This document shows, in pieces, positions 53,171 to 62,855 of a stretch of DNA of 64,000 nucleotides; positions within the stretch are counted from its first letter, which is position 1; every line of letters starts with the position of its first letter. A model generated the notes under the pieces. It searched no databases, was not told the DNA's origin, and saw only the letters and a list, made by a program, of their open reading frames with translations. Origin of the DNA: Neorhizobium populisoli (GTDB lineage: Bacteria; Pseudomonadota; Alphaproteobacteria; Rhizobiales; Rhizobiaceae); NCBI RefSeq assembly GCF_019430945.1, contig NZ_JAHYCB010000014.1, positions 1 to 64,000 of the forward strand, in the 5' to 3' direction. The position numbers were made by a program, and so were the translations under genes.

Positions 53171-53198
53171 CGACGCCGGCCGAAAAAGGCCGGCGTCG
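53171..53198 (-). other. 11-bp hairpin directly downstream of hcp
   Basis: CGACGCCGGCC 53171-53181 and GGCCGGCGTCG 53188-53198 form a perfect GC-rich 11-bp stem with a 6-base loop, 19 bases past the hcp stop. No T run follows on the minus strand. It may protect the hcp message from 3' decay or partly stop transcription, giving more Hcp than downstream products. Confidence 0.65.
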
Positions 53199-53216
53199 CG
53201 ACTATTGAGCTGTTGT

Positions 53217-53693
53217 TTAAGCGGCCTTGGCCGTGGACAGGTCGTAGGACGCGATCATCGGCGACTGCGGCGAGTGGTTCTCGTCGTAAGGCGTGTACTT
53301 CACTTCCATCTTGGTGAAGTTCAGCTTGATCGTCTCGATCGGACGGTCGCCGTTGGAATCGATCGAATAGTTGGCGATCAGCGTGTTGGTGAGCGCGTAT
53401 TCGATATAGGTGTCGCCCGGATTGCCGGTCGTGACCAGGTGGATGACGGCGCGCTTGCCGGTGCGGCCGGAGCACGCTTCCTGGAAGAGCTTCGTGGAGG
53501 AGGAATCGCTGACCTTGGTCAGGATGACTTCCGAAATGGTCGGCTCGGAAGCTTCGCGGTTCGCTGCGGAACCTGCAGAGGTGTTCATGTTACGGGCAAC
53601 GTTCCAGTGAATGGCTTCGATGTCCATCCACTTGCGGTGCTGCTCGTGAGTCGCGTCACCCTGGATACCGTCGATCTGCAGATAAATCGGCAT
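53217..53693 (-). CDS. hcp: T6SS tube protein Hcp
   Basis: 158 aa, Hcp1 family (PF05638). Begins MPIYLQIDGIQGD and contains VILTKVSDSSSTKLFQEAC and NFTKMEVKYTPYDE. Hexamers stack into the inner tube that is shot from the sheath. It lies 40 bases after clpV on the same strand, followed by a strong hairpin. No extra effector domain. Confidence 0.95.
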   Translation of the reverse strand: MPIYLQIDGIQGDATHEQHRKWMDIEAIHWNVARNMNTSAGSAANREASEPTISEVILTKVSDSSSTKLFQEACSGRTGKRAVIHLVTTGNPGDTYIEYALTNTLIANYSIDSNGDRPIETIKLNFTKMEVKYTPYDENHSPQSPMIASYDLSTAKAA

Positions 53694-53733
53694 GTTATCA
53701 GCTCCTATTATCGGATTAAATGCCTAGTTGCGG

Positions 53734-56514
53734 CTAAGGCTTAAGTGCCTTTCGTCTTGCTCCTCCCCGGACGCGCTTACGGCCCGAGGGTTCTTCATCC
53801 GCCTGCCGGCTATGATCCGGTTCGGCGAATTCCGGTGGAACAGCAGCCTTATCGGCATCGATGCCGAAGCGCTGTTCGTCAAAATGAATGGTGATGCCGG
53901 CGACCTTCCGACCTTCCGCGACCGCGTCGAGGAAGAAAGTCGAAAGCACAGGCAGAAGATCGCGGGCGATCATGATCTCGATGGCGCGGGCGCCCATCTC
54001 GCTTGTCTTGGCGCGAGAAATCAGAGCTTCACGTGCCTCCGCAGACAAGGTCAGCGCCGTGCCATAGGCAGAGCCGACGCGCTCGCGGATCTTGCCGATC
54101 TGGATATCGACAATGCCCGACAGCGTTTCGCTGGTCAGCGGCATGAACGGCAGGATCGTCGTGCGGCCGAGGAAGGCCGGCTTGAAATGCTTCTGCAGCT
54201 CGGGAATGAGCAGCGTTTCCAGTGCCTCGCCTTCCGGCATCGTATCCGGATCGGCAGCGAGCGCGGTCAGCAGTTCGGAGCCGGTATTGGCCGTCATGAA
54301 GATCGTGGTGTTCTTGAAATCGATGTCGCGGCCTTCGCCGTCGCGCAACGTTCCCTTGTCGAACACCTGGTAGAAGATTTCCTGGACGCCCGGATGTGCC
54401 TTGTCGACCTCGTCGAGCAATAGCACGCCGTAAGGCCGGCGCCGCACGGCTTCCGTCAACACGCCACCTTCGCCATACCCCACATAACCGGGGGGCGAAC
54501 CGAGCAGCATGGAAATCTTATGCTCTTCCTTGAACTCGGACATGTTGATCGTGGTCAGATACTGGCCGCCACCATAGAGCATGTCGGCAAGCGACAGCGC
54601 CGTCTCGGTCTTGCCGGTGCCCGACATGCCGACCAGCAGGAAAACCGCCGGCGGCCGGCGCGGATCGGAAAGACCGGCACGGGCAGCGCGCATGGCGGAA
54701 GTGATCCGCTCGATCGCCGCATCCTGGCCGAGCACCCGCTCCTTCAACCGCGCATCGAGCGTCTTCACCGTCTCGACCTGATCGGACAAAAGCTTGCCGA
54801 CGGGAATGCCGGTCCAGCGGGCAACGACCGCAGCCACCGCTTCCCTGTCGACGACGCGCGGCACCAATGGCGATTCACCTGCCACCGACGCCAGACTGCG
54901 TTCCGTCGTCGTGAATGCAGCACGCGCGCTTTCCGGCGTCATCGACTGTGGCGGGAATGGCGCGACATTCGTGCCTTCCGCCTCTTCCGCCGGGGCCAGA
55001 GGCATCACGGCCTCATCTTCAGCGAACAACCCCTCCAGGCGATCCGCCTCCCGGGCGAGCCGCATCTCTTCGTCGAATTTTGTCGTCAGCGCCTCGATCT
55101 CGGTGCCGATCGCCGCACATTCGCGCTCGATCTCCGCAAGCCGCTCGGCACTTTCCGGCGTCTCCGGCTCTCCGGAAAGCCATTTGGCCTCGGTTTCCAG
55201 AAGGCTGCGTTCGTTGGTAAGAAGCTTCAGCGCTTCCGGCGACGTCTGGCGTGCCAGCGCGACGGCCGCCGCAGCGGTATCGATCAGGCTGATCGCCTTG
55301 TCCGGCAATTGCCGGGCCGGCATATAACGAGCCGAAAGCTGGACAGCGGCGACTAGCGCCTCGTCGCGGATACGAACCCTGTGATGGACCTTCAGGCTTC
55401 CGGCGACGCCGCGCAGCATGCGCACCGCGGTCTCCTCGTCCGGCTCCTGAATATGGACCACCTGAAAACGACGGGTCAGCGCCGCATCCTTCTCGATATA
55501 GCGTTTGTATTCGCTCCATGTGGTCGCAGCGATTGTCCGCAACTCACCACGCGCCAGAGCTGGCTTCAGGATATTGGCCGCATCGCCCTGTCCCGCCTGC
55601 CCACCGGCGCCGATCAGGCCGTGCGCTTCGTCGATGAACAGAATGATCGGGTCAGGTGAAGTCTTTACCGCATCGACGACGCCATGCAGGCGCCGTTCGA
55701 ACTCGCCCTTCACACCGGCACCGGCCTGCAAGAGGCTCAGGTCGAGAAGCATCAGCTTTACCGGCTTCAGCCGCTCCGGCACGCTGCCGGCGGCAATCTC
55801 GAGTGCCAGCGCTTCGGCCACCGCCGTCTTGCCGACGCCGGCCTCGCCGACCAGGATCGGATTGTTCTGCCGCCGCCGCATCAGGATGTCGATCAGCTGG
55901 CGCAGCTCCCGATCACGGCCGATCACCGGATCGATCTTGCCGGAACGCGCGTCCTCCGTCATGTCACGGGTATAGAGACGCAGGAATTCGTTGTCTGAAG
56001 GCGATGAAAAAGCCGGCTTCGAAAAAACCGGCTCGGATGCGCTATCGCCCTGGCTGGACTTCGCCTTTTCCAGCTTATCGTCGAGGCGTGTCCGGTCCAG
56101 GCCGCGCATGGAAGGCGCAATGCCGCGCACGACGACCCGCAATGCCTGATCTGTGGTTAGTGCAGCAAGCAAGTCGGCTAACGAAACCGCGTTTCGTCCG
56201 AATTGCAGCGACGCAACGACCCAGGCTTCCCGGGCCAGCGACAGTACGTTCTGGGACAGCACAAGCGATGCGCCGTCTTCCCGACGAATATCGGCAATGG
56301 CTGCATCGAGCTCGGTGCGAAGCGCTTCCGAGGAAACACTAAGTTCTTCGAAAACGGCGGTAATTTCAGAATTATCAAGTAGGGCGCGCAGCCAGTGGGC
56401 AACCTCGACGACCGGCTGCTGATGACGTGCAGCAAGTGAAGCGGCTGTCTCAAGACCGACACGCAAATTTGGCTCAAGGGTCCGGATCAGACGGTTGAGA
56501 TCGATATGCGACAT
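53734..56514 (-). CDS. clpV: T6SS sheath-recycling AAA+ ATPase ClpV (TssH)
   Basis: 926 aa from the ATG at 56514. An N-terminal Clp domain is followed by two AAA+ modules: Walker A GEAGVGKTAVAEAL, Walker B ILFIDEAHGLIG in the first; GMSGTGKTETALSL and VLLLDEVDKAHP in the second. It takes apart contracted TssB-TssC sheath for reuse. The C-terminal tail is basic (GRKRVRGGARRKALKP). It diverges from tssA and leads the hcp-vgrG series. Confidence 0.94.
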   Translation of the reverse strand: MSHIDLNRLIRTLEPNLRVGLETAASLAARHQQPVVEVAHWLRALLDNSEITAVFEELSVSSEALRTELDAAIADIRREDGASLVLSQNVLSLAREAWVVASLQFGRNAVSLADLLAALTTDQALRVVVRGIAPSMRGLDRTRLDDKLEKAKSSQGDSASEPVFSKPAFSSPSDNEFLRLYTRDMTEDARSGKIDPVIGRDRELRQLIDILMRRRQNNPILVGEAGVGKTAVAEALALEIAAGSVPERLKPVKLMLLDLSLLQAGAGVKGEFERRLHGVVDAVKTSPDPIILFIDEAHGLIGAGGQAGQGDAANILKPALARGELRTIAATTWSEYKRYIEKDAALTRRFQVVHIQEPDEETAVRMLRGVAGSLKVHHRVRIRDEALVAAVQLSARYMPARQLPDKAISLIDTAAAAVALARQTSPEALKLLTNERSLLETEAKWLSGEPETPESAERLAEIERECAAIGTEIEALTTKFDEEMRLAREADRLEGLFAEDEAVMPLAPAEEAEGTNVAPFPPQSMTPESARAAFTTTERSLASVAGESPLVPRVVDREAVAAVVARWTGIPVGKLLSDQVETVKTLDARLKERVLGQDAAIERITSAMRAARAGLSDPRRPPAVFLLVGMSGTGKTETALSLADMLYGGGQYLTTINMSEFKEEHKISMLLGSPPGYVGYGEGGVLTEAVRRRPYGVLLLDEVDKAHPGVQEIFYQVFDKGTLRDGEGRDIDFKNTTIFMTANTGSELLTALAADPDTMPEGEALETLLIPELQKHFKPAFLGRTTILPFMPLTSETLSGIVDIQIGKIRERVGSAYGTALTLSAEAREALISRAKTSEMGARAIEIMIARDLLPVLSTFFLDAVAEGRKVAGITIHFDEQRFGIDADKAAVPPEFAEPDHSRQADEEPSGRKRVRGGARRKALKP

Positions 56515-56755
56515 CCGGCAGTTCCTGTCTTTTTGACGAGTGCAGTGTTCTTTCGAGATGTGAGGCGACAACTAGGGCGGTTACTCGTCATTGTCTAGCC
56601 CTTGCCGAGATAAAAATTTGCGCTATGTCAAAAAACAGCGATTTCGACAGTCGTCATCAAACTGTCACCTTTCTTTTGAGGTTGACAATCCAGTATATGA
56701 ACCACACAGTAATTGCCCACGAATTTATGCTCTCATTTTTGGAGAATATGACAGC
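56515..56755. promoter_or_regulatory. clpV/tssA divergent promoter region
   Basis: About 240 AT-rich bases between the two divergent T6SS operons. TTGACA near 56693 is a good sigma70 -35 hexamer directed toward tssA, but the -10 is unclear. GGAGAA at 56741-56746 is the tssA ribosome site. In Agrobacterium the equivalent operons respond to acid through ChvG/ChvI; no known ChvI site could be placed here. Confidence 0.45.
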
Positions 56756-57826
56756 GTGAATGTGTTAAAAATTGCCAATGCATTTGATAAAGACCCTCCA
56801 TGTGGAGAAAACGTGCGAACTAATACTTCGCTGCGTGCAACATACTATAGAATTAAGGACGCCAGAAGCGCCGCCAGGACCGCAGAACGGGGTATAGTCC
56901 CGGGTGAAACTATTGGACTTTCACCTGCCTGGCAGGATGTTAACAATCTCGGGTTGCAAATTCTTTCTTCCGAGAGCAAAGACATCGAAGTATTGGCCTG
57001 GCTCGCGGAGGCTCAGCTGCGGCTTCGCGGCTTTGAAGGATTGCGCGACGTCTATGACGCACTTGCGTCGCTTTTAGACAACTATTTCGATTCTCTTCAC
57101 TCGATCGGCGACGACGATTTCGAGGAAAGGTTCGCGCCGCTCGCGGGCCTCAACGGCGTCGGCGGCGAAGGCACGATCATTCAGGCAATTCGCCTGACTT
57201 CCTTGATCCCCGGTGGAAAATTCGCCCAGTTTTCGCTCTGGGATTTCCAGCTTTCCCAACGGTCGACCGAAAACCAAAGGCGCGAGGAATTGCAGCAGGC
57301 GGCGACGGAATCCGGTGTCGCAGCCATGTCAGGCCACCTGAAGGTACTCCAGGAATGCATCGCGGCCTTCGACCGGCTGGTCGCTATACTTGATGCCCGC
57401 TGCGGCGATCAGGCGCCACCGAGCTCGAATACCCGCAATGTTTTGCAAGAGGCCGCCTCCGCAATTCGCGTTCTCGCCGGAATAGAGGCGAGTGCTCCGG
57501 CCGTAGATCAGGCCGAAATTCACAAGCCGGACCTGCATCCGGCCAATACGAACGAGGCGGAAACGCAGGCCGCGCCGCAGCCACGCTCAATCAGCGCCGA
57601 CATGATTCGCTCCCGCGAAGAGGCGTTCGAGATGCTGGTCGCGGTGGCGCGCTATTTCCGACGCACCGAACCCCATTCACCGATTTCCATGTCGATCGAA
57701 ACGCTGGTGCGTCGCGGCCGCATGGATTTTTCCGAGCTTCTTGCCGAGCTTCTGCCCGAACAGCATGCGCGTAACGCGGTGCTAACGGCGGCCGGCATCC
57801 AGCCCTCGACCGACAGGGGAGGTTGA
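56756..57826 (+). CDS. tssA: T6SS assembly protein TssA (ImpA)
   Basis: 356 aa. The N-terminal ImpA_N domain has DKDPPCGENVRT and LSPAWQDVNNLGLQILSSESKD. TssA primes and guides assembly of tube and sheath. I chose GTG at 56756, 10 bases after GGAGAA and at the usual distance from the PCGE motif; the open frame upstream is not conserved. The first 150 bases of the gene are AT-richer than the rest. First gene of the plus-strand tss operon. Confidence 0.88.
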   Translation: MNVLKIANAFDKDPPCGENVRTNTSLRATYYRIKDARSAARTAERGIVPGETIGLSPAWQDVNNLGLQILSSESKDIEVLAWLAEAQLRLRGFEGLRDVYDALASLLDNYFDSLHSIGDDDFEERFAPLAGLNGVGGEGTIIQAIRLTSLIPGGKFAQFSLWDFQLSQRSTENQRREELQQAATESGVAAMSGHLKVLQECIAAFDRLVAILDARCGDQAPPSSNTRNVLQEAASAIRVLAGIEASAPAVDQAEIHKPDLHPANTNEAETQAAPQPRSISADMIRSREEAFEMLVAVARYFRRTEPHSPISMSIETLVRRGRMDFSELLAELLPEQHARNAVLTAAGIQPSTDRGG

Positions 57827-57912
57827 GGGCAAACCGCCGCCTCTGCGCACCGCCGAGGCAAACCGCAACAGTCCGCATTCACAATCTGCCGATGGCATGA
57901 AGGAGAATTCCG

Positions 57913-58437
57913 ATGGAAAGTGTGCATCAGAAACTGGAAAGGGTTCGCAAGCCGCGGGTCCATATCAAGTATGAAGTCGAAACCGAAGGCGCGATGGTGG
58001 TTAAGGAACTGCCCTTCGTCGTCGGCGTCCTCGGCGATTTTTCCGGCAATCCCACCCAGCCGCTCAAGCCCTTCGGCGAACGCAAGTTCGTCCAGATCGA
58101 CCGCGACAATTTCGATGACGTGATGCGCCGCATGACCCCGGGCCTCACCATTTCCGTCGAGAACACATTGCAGAACGACGGAACCGAGCTTCCGGTTTCA
58201 TTGAAATTCGAAAGCATGGACGATTTCGAGCCAGGTTCCATCGTCAACCAGGTGCCGGCCCTGAAGGCGCTGCTCGATGCACGCAACGAATTGCGCGACC
58301 TGATGAGCAAGGCCGACCGCTCGGAAGAGCTGGAACGCCTGCTCGAAGACATCCTGCAGAACAAGGCCGATCTCTCCCAGCTCATCAACCAGCTCGGTGG
58401 TGACAAGAAGGCAGAGACCAAGGACGCCGTGAACTGA
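57913..58437 (+). CDS. tssB: T6SS sheath small subunit TssB
   Basis: 174 aa, VipA family. Contains PRVHIKYEVETEGAM, ELPFVVGVLGDFSGNP and FVQIDRDNFDDVM. It pairs with TssC to form the contractile sheath. AGGAG precedes the ATG. Spaced 86 bases after tssA. Confidence 0.95.
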   Translation: MESVHQKLERVRKPRVHIKYEVETEGAMVVKELPFVVGVLGDFSGNPTQPLKPFGERKFVQIDRDNFDDVMRRMTPGLTISVENTLQNDGTELPVSLKFESMDDFEPGSIVNQVPALKALLDARNELRDLMSKADRSEELERLLEDILQNKADLSQLINQLGGDKKAETKDAVN

Positions 58438-58564
58438 GCGAATTCGGCGCGCGGGTGACCGCGCGTGCTTTGAAATTCTTTCCCATTCGTTGGCTGAGCA
58501 GCCCTTTTGCCGAAGGCGTCAACACTTACGGCATGTGCAGCTCACCAGAACAAGGATTTGAGAC

Positions 58565-60046
58565 ATGAGCGCTGACACGCAATTGCAGACCAAGGAACAG
58601 GTCGATTTCGTTCCGGACGAAAACCTGCTCTCCAAGGTCGTCGCGGCAACCCGCCAGACTGAACCGAACCGTGCCCAGGACCTGCTGCGCACCCTCACCG
58701 ATCAGGCCCTCAAGGGCACGGTCACCTATGACCGCAACCTGACGATCACGCTGAACAATGCGATCGCCGAAATCGACAAGACGATCTCAGCGCAGCTTGC
58801 GGCCATCATGCAGGCGCCGGAATTCGTCAAGCTCGAGGGCTCCTGGCGCGGCCTGCAATATCTCGTCAAGAACAGCGAGACCAGCGTCAACCTGAAGATC
58901 CGCGTGCTGAATGCGTCGAAGCGCGACATTTCCAGGGATCTCGCCAAGGCGGTCGAATTCGATCAGTCGCGCTTGTTCAAGTCCGTCTATGAAGACGAAT
59001 TCGGCACGCCGGGCGGCGAACCGATGGGCGCGATCGTCGGCGATTATGAATTCGACAATTCCTTCGACGACGTCCAGACCTTGCAGGGCGTCTCGATGAT
59101 CGCCGCGGCCGCCTTCGCGCCGTTCATTTCGGCAGCCAGCCCGCATATGTTCGGTTTCGACGACTATCGCGAACTGGCAAAGCCGCGCGATCTCGAAAAG
59201 ATCTTCGATACGGTCGAATATGCCAAGTGGCGCAGCTTCCGCGACAGCGACGATTCCCGCTTCGTGACGCTTGCCATGCCGCGCGTTCTGGCCCGCATGC
59301 CTTATGGCCCGAAGACCAGCCCGATCGATGAGTTCAACTACGATGAGACCGGCGGCTCCAAGACCGGCGAGCTGCCGCATGACAATTATTGCTGGATGAA
59401 CGCCGCTTACGTCATGGGCACCCGCCTTACCGAAGCCTTCGCCAAGAACGGCTGGTGCACGGCGATCCGTGGCGCGGAAAACGGCGGCAAGGTCGAAGGC
59501 CTGCCGATGCATATCTTCGCCAGCGACGACGGCGACCTCGACCTGAAATGCCCGACGGAAGTCGGCATTACCGACCGTCGCGACGCCGAACTCGGCAAGC
59601 TCGGCTTCCTGCCGCTGTGCCACTACAAGAACACCGACTATGCCGTGTTCTTCGGCGCCCAGACGACCCATAAGCCGAAGCTCTACGACCGGCCGGAAGC
59701 CAATGCCAACGCCGCCGTCTCGGCCCGCCTGCCTTACATGATGGCGACGTCTCGTTTCGCCCACTACCTGAAGGTCATGGGCCGCGACAAGATCGGCTCC
59801 TTCATGGAAGCGGAAGATTGCGAAGCCTGGCTCAACCGCTGGATTTCCAACTACGTCAACGCCAATGACGAAGCCGGCGAAGAGTCTCGTGCCAAGTACC
59901 CGCTGCGCGATGCCAAGGTCACCGTTCAGGAAATCCCGGGCAAGCCGGGCGCCTATAACGCGGTGGCCTGGATGCGCCCCTGGCTGCAGATGGAGGAGTT
60001 GACGACCTCTCTGCGGATGGTCGCTCGGATACCCTCCAAATCCTGA
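58565..60046 (+). CDS. tssC: T6SS sheath large subunit TssC
   Basis: 493 aa, VipB family. Features are LEGSWRGLQYLVKNSETS, GTPGGEPMGAIVGDYEF, FAPFISAASPHMFGFDDYRE and the C-terminal VQEIPGKPGAYNAVAWMRPW. It forms the outer ring of the sheath with TssB and is the substrate handled by ClpV through TssB. A second TssC-like gene follows directly, as in Agrobacterium and R. leguminosarum imp loci. Confidence 0.95.
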   Translation: MSADTQLQTKEQVDFVPDENLLSKVVAATRQTEPNRAQDLLRTLTDQALKGTVTYDRNLTITLNNAIAEIDKTISAQLAAIMQAPEFVKLEGSWRGLQYLVKNSETSVNLKIRVLNASKRDISRDLAKAVEFDQSRLFKSVYEDEFGTPGGEPMGAIVGDYEFDNSFDDVQTLQGVSMIAAAAFAPFISAASPHMFGFDDYRELAKPRDLEKIFDTVEYAKWRSFRDSDDSRFVTLAMPRVLARMPYGPKTSPIDEFNYDETGGSKTGELPHDNYCWMNAAYVMGTRLTEAFAKNGWCTAIRGAENGGKVEGLPMHIFASDDGDLDLKCPTEVGITDRRDAELGKLGFLPLCHYKNTDYAVFFGAQTTHKPKLYDRPEANANAAVSARLPYMMATSRFAHYLKVMGRDKIGSFMEAEDCEAWLNRWISNYVNANDEAGEESRAKYPLRDAKVTVQEIPGKPGAYNAVAWMRPWLQMEELTTSLRMVARIPSKS

Positions 60047-60131
60047 TGCGACGGCACGCGCGGCGCCCCCTCGCCGCGCGTGACCTCCTGAATTTGTTTT
60101 CACGCAATTCCGGACAAAAGCCAGGACGACG

Positions 60132-61520
60132 ATGGGTTCGAACACAGAGTGGAGGCGTCGGGCGGACCAGTTGATCGCATTGATCGACGAGGCGCTGAAC
60201 GACCAGGTAAACGCGATCCTGCACCATCCCGACTTCCAGGCCATGGAAGCGCGGTGGCGCGGCCTCGCCATGCTTGTTCGCGAAGCCGGCCGAAGCACCG
60301 ACGTCAAGATCAAGCTGCTGGGCTTAAGCTGGCGCGATCTCGCGCGCGGCATGGAACGTGCCGCGGATTTCGACCAAAGCCATCTCTTCGAACTGATCTA
60401 CAGCCGCGAATTCGGCATGCCGGGCGGCGAACCTTACGGCCTGATGATCGGCGACTATCACCTTGCGCCGGACGAGCCGAAGGATGGCGATGCCGTCAGC
60501 ACGTTGACGCAGCTCGGCATGGTCGCCGCCGCCGCCTTCTGCCCGTTCGTCGCCGGTGCATCGCCGCGGGCGATCGGGCTCGAGGATTTCCACGAACTCG
60601 GCCGCGTCCAGGATTTTTCCTGGCTTTCAGGCGATCCGGCCCGTATCCGCTGGAACAGTCTTCGCGCCCGCGAGGATTCGCGCTTCCTCGGCCTCGTCGC
60701 ACCGCGCATCCTGATGCGCTCGCCGCTCGAAGCCTATGACCGCCGCCGCGATGACGGTTTTCCCTTCCGCGAAAAGGTCGAGGCTGACGGCAGTTCGCTG
60801 CTGTGGGGCAATGGCGCCTTCGCCTTCGCCACCATCGTCATCCGCAACTTCATCGAGTCCGGCTGGTTTGCCGATATCCGCGGCGTGACCCAGGACAGGG
60901 TCGATGGCGGCCTCCTGAGCAATGCCGAGCTTCGGCCTTATGACTTCGGCACCGAAAGCAACGGGCTCTCCGCCCAGGCGCCGGTGGAAATCCGCCTGAC
61001 CAGCGGACAGGAACAGCAGTTCTGCGATCTTGGCCTGATCCCGGTGGCGACCACCTATCTGTCGGCCTCGGCGATCTTCAATTCCAACCAGTCGCTGCAC
61101 GCGCCGCCGCATTATTCCAACGAGCATGCCCGCCAGAACGCAAGGCTCGCCGCCATGCTGCAATATGTGCTCTGCGCCTCCCGCTTCTCACATTATCTCA
61201 AGGTGATCATGCGCGACGAGATCGGCCAGCTCTCCGACGCGAACTCGATCCAGCGGAAACTGGAAGAGTGGCTGACCAGCTATACGCTCGGCAATGACGA
61301 TGCCGATCTTCTGTTGCGCACCCGCTATCCGCTGCGCTCCGCCGGCATCACCGTGGCGGAAATCCCCGGCAAACCGGGCACCTTCTCCTGCACGGTCCGC
61401 CTGCAGCCGCATTTCCAGCTCGATGACGTTTCCACGAGCTTCCACCTCATCGCCGAGACCGCGAACACGGGCCAGACGACCCGCAGCGCCGTCGCCACGC
61501 CTGAAAGGATGTCCGCATGA
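60132..61520 (+). CDS. second TssC-like sheath protein (ImpD type)
   Basis: 462 aa, VipB family, clearly related to the preceding TssC (WRGLAMLVREAGRSTDVKIK, GMPGGEPYGLMIGDY, FCPFVAGASPRAIGLEDF, AEIPGKPGTFSCTVRLQPHF) but much diverged and shorter at the N-terminus. In alphaproteobacterial T6SS two TssC paralogues occur together; only one is thought to form the main sheath with TssB, and the role of the other is less clear. The stop overlaps the tagJ ATG by 4 bases. Confidence 0.9.
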   Translation: MGSNTEWRRRADQLIALIDEALNDQVNAILHHPDFQAMEARWRGLAMLVREAGRSTDVKIKLLGLSWRDLARGMERAADFDQSHLFELIYSREFGMPGGEPYGLMIGDYHLAPDEPKDGDAVSTLTQLGMVAAAAFCPFVAGASPRAIGLEDFHELGRVQDFSWLSGDPARIRWNSLRAREDSRFLGLVAPRILMRSPLEAYDRRRDDGFPFREKVEADGSSLLWGNGAFAFATIVIRNFIESGWFADIRGVTQDRVDGGLLSNAELRPYDFGTESNGLSAQAPVEIRLTSGQEQQFCDLGLIPVATTYLSASAIFNSNQSLHAPPHYSNEHARQNARLAAMLQYVLCASRFSHYLKVIMRDEIGQLSDANSIQRKLEEWLTSYTLGNDDADLLLRTRYPLRSAGITVAEIPGKPGTFSCTVRLQPHFQLDDVSTSFHLIAETANTGQTTRSAVATPERMSA

Positions 61521-62353
61521 CACTGTCCGAAAACATCGCCCAGTCGCTCAGCAACAACGCTCTCGACGACGCACTCGATCTGGCGAAGGCGCGTCTCAAG
61601 ACCAATCCGTCCGATCAGGAAGCGCGCCATCTCTACATCGACCTCCTGGTCCTGGCCGGTGACTACGAGAAGGCCGACAACCAGTGCAGCCTGGCCGTCA
61701 CCTTCGCGCCCGACGCGACCATGGGCTTTGCCCTCCTGCGCAACGAACTGCGCGGCATGGCGGCGCGTGACGCCTGGTATCAAAGCGGCGCAGTGCCGGA
61801 ATTCCCACAGGGTCCGAGCGATCTCGACAAGCTCGGGATCAAGCTCGGCATCGCCCATCGCCTGCGCGATGCCGCCGATACGCAGGCAGCCCTTGCGGCG
61901 CTGGATAACGCCCGCGGCGAGCGGCCGATGCTGTGGAACGGCAAGCGGGTTTCCGATTTCCGAGATCTCGACGACCGCACCCCGCATGCGCTGGAAGTGA
62001 TCATGACCGGCGGCGCCTATCTGTGGATCGATTTCGCCAAGATCGCCGCGCTGACCGTCGAGCCGATCGCCCGCCCCCGTGACCTCGCCTTCCGACGTGC
62101 CGAACTGTCGCTGATCGACGGGGCGATCGCCCATGTTCTTCTGCCGGCGATCTATCATGGCACCGGCACCACGGGCGAGGCCGTCCTGAAGCTCGGCCGC
62201 GAGACGGACTGGGTCGACGAGCCGACCGGCATCACCACCGGCCGTGGCCAGCGTTGTTTCCTCGCCGGCGACGAGCTCGTTTCCTTCCACGATACGGAAA
62301 ATCTCGAAACCGTCGCGGCAGCGGCAAGAAGCAGACAGGTCGCCCATGGCTGA
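61517..62353 (+). CDS. tagJ: T6SS accessory protein TagJ (ImpE)
   Basis: 278 aa, ImpE/SciE family. N-terminal TPR-like helices (LAKARLKTNPSDQEARHLYI, LVLAGDYEKADNQCSLAV) are followed by the ImpE domain (AYLWIDFAKIAALTVEPIAR). TagJ binds TssB and may help ClpV reach the sheath. It is coupled by ATGA to the TssC-like gene and overlaps tssE by 8 bases. Confidence 0.9.
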   Translation: MTLSENIAQSLSNNALDDALDLAKARLKTNPSDQEARHLYIDLLVLAGDYEKADNQCSLAVTFAPDATMGFALLRNELRGMAARDAWYQSGAVPEFPQGPSDLDKLGIKLGIAHRLRDAADTQAALAALDNARGERPMLWNGKRVSDFRDLDDRTPHALEVIMTGGAYLWIDFAKIAALTVEPIARPRDLAFRRAELSLIDGAIAHVLLPAIYHGTGTTGEAVLKLGRETDWVDEPTGITTGRGQRCFLAGDELVSFHDTENLETVAAAARSRQVAHG

Positions 62354-62855
62354 TCCGCTCGAACGGTACCGCCCGCGCGACCGCATTCTTGCCCGTTCGA
62401 TCCTTGATCGATTGGTCGACGAAGCGCCCGATCGTGCCTTCGATCCGCCGGTGAGCGTCGTCGATCAGGTCCGCGATATGCGAGAATCGATCCGCCGCGA
62501 TCTCGAAGCCCTGCTGAATACCCGCCGCTGCCCGGAAGCGCCGCCCGCCATCCTGTCCGAACTCAAGGATGCGCTGGTAAGCTACGGCGTCGACGGCATG
62601 GTCTCGGCCAATCTCGTCACGGATGAAGCCAAGCTCGAGCTTGCCCGGATGATCGAGCGGCGCATCTCAATGTTCGAGACCCGCCTCTCCGATATCCGCG
62701 TCACCATTCTCAAAAGCCGGACGATGACCGAGCGGGCGTTGCGCATGCGCATCCAGGCGACTTTCCGTCTGCACGAGGGCATGCCGCCGATCAGCTTCGA
62801 ATCGACGATCGACCCCTCCACCCAGCGTTTCCTCGTGGAGGCGGCGAATGGCTGA
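62346..62855 (+). CDS. tssE: T6SS baseplate protein TssE (gp25-like)
   Basis: 169 aa, GPW/gp25 family. Contains VSVVDQVRDMRESIRRDLEALLNTRR (shown here as VRDMRESIRRDLEALLNTRR), the conserved part that starts sheath assembly at the baseplate, and LARMIERRISMFETRLSDIRV. The ATG at 62346 overlaps the tagJ end by 8 bases. Confidence 0.92.
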   Translation: MADPLERYRPRDRILARSILDRLVDEAPDRAFDPPVSVVDQVRDMRESIRRDLEALLNTRRCPEAPPAILSELKDALVSYGVDGMVSANLVTDEAKLELARMIERRISMFETRLSDIRVTILKSRTMTERALRMRIQATFRLHEGMPPISFESTIDPSTQRFLVEAANG

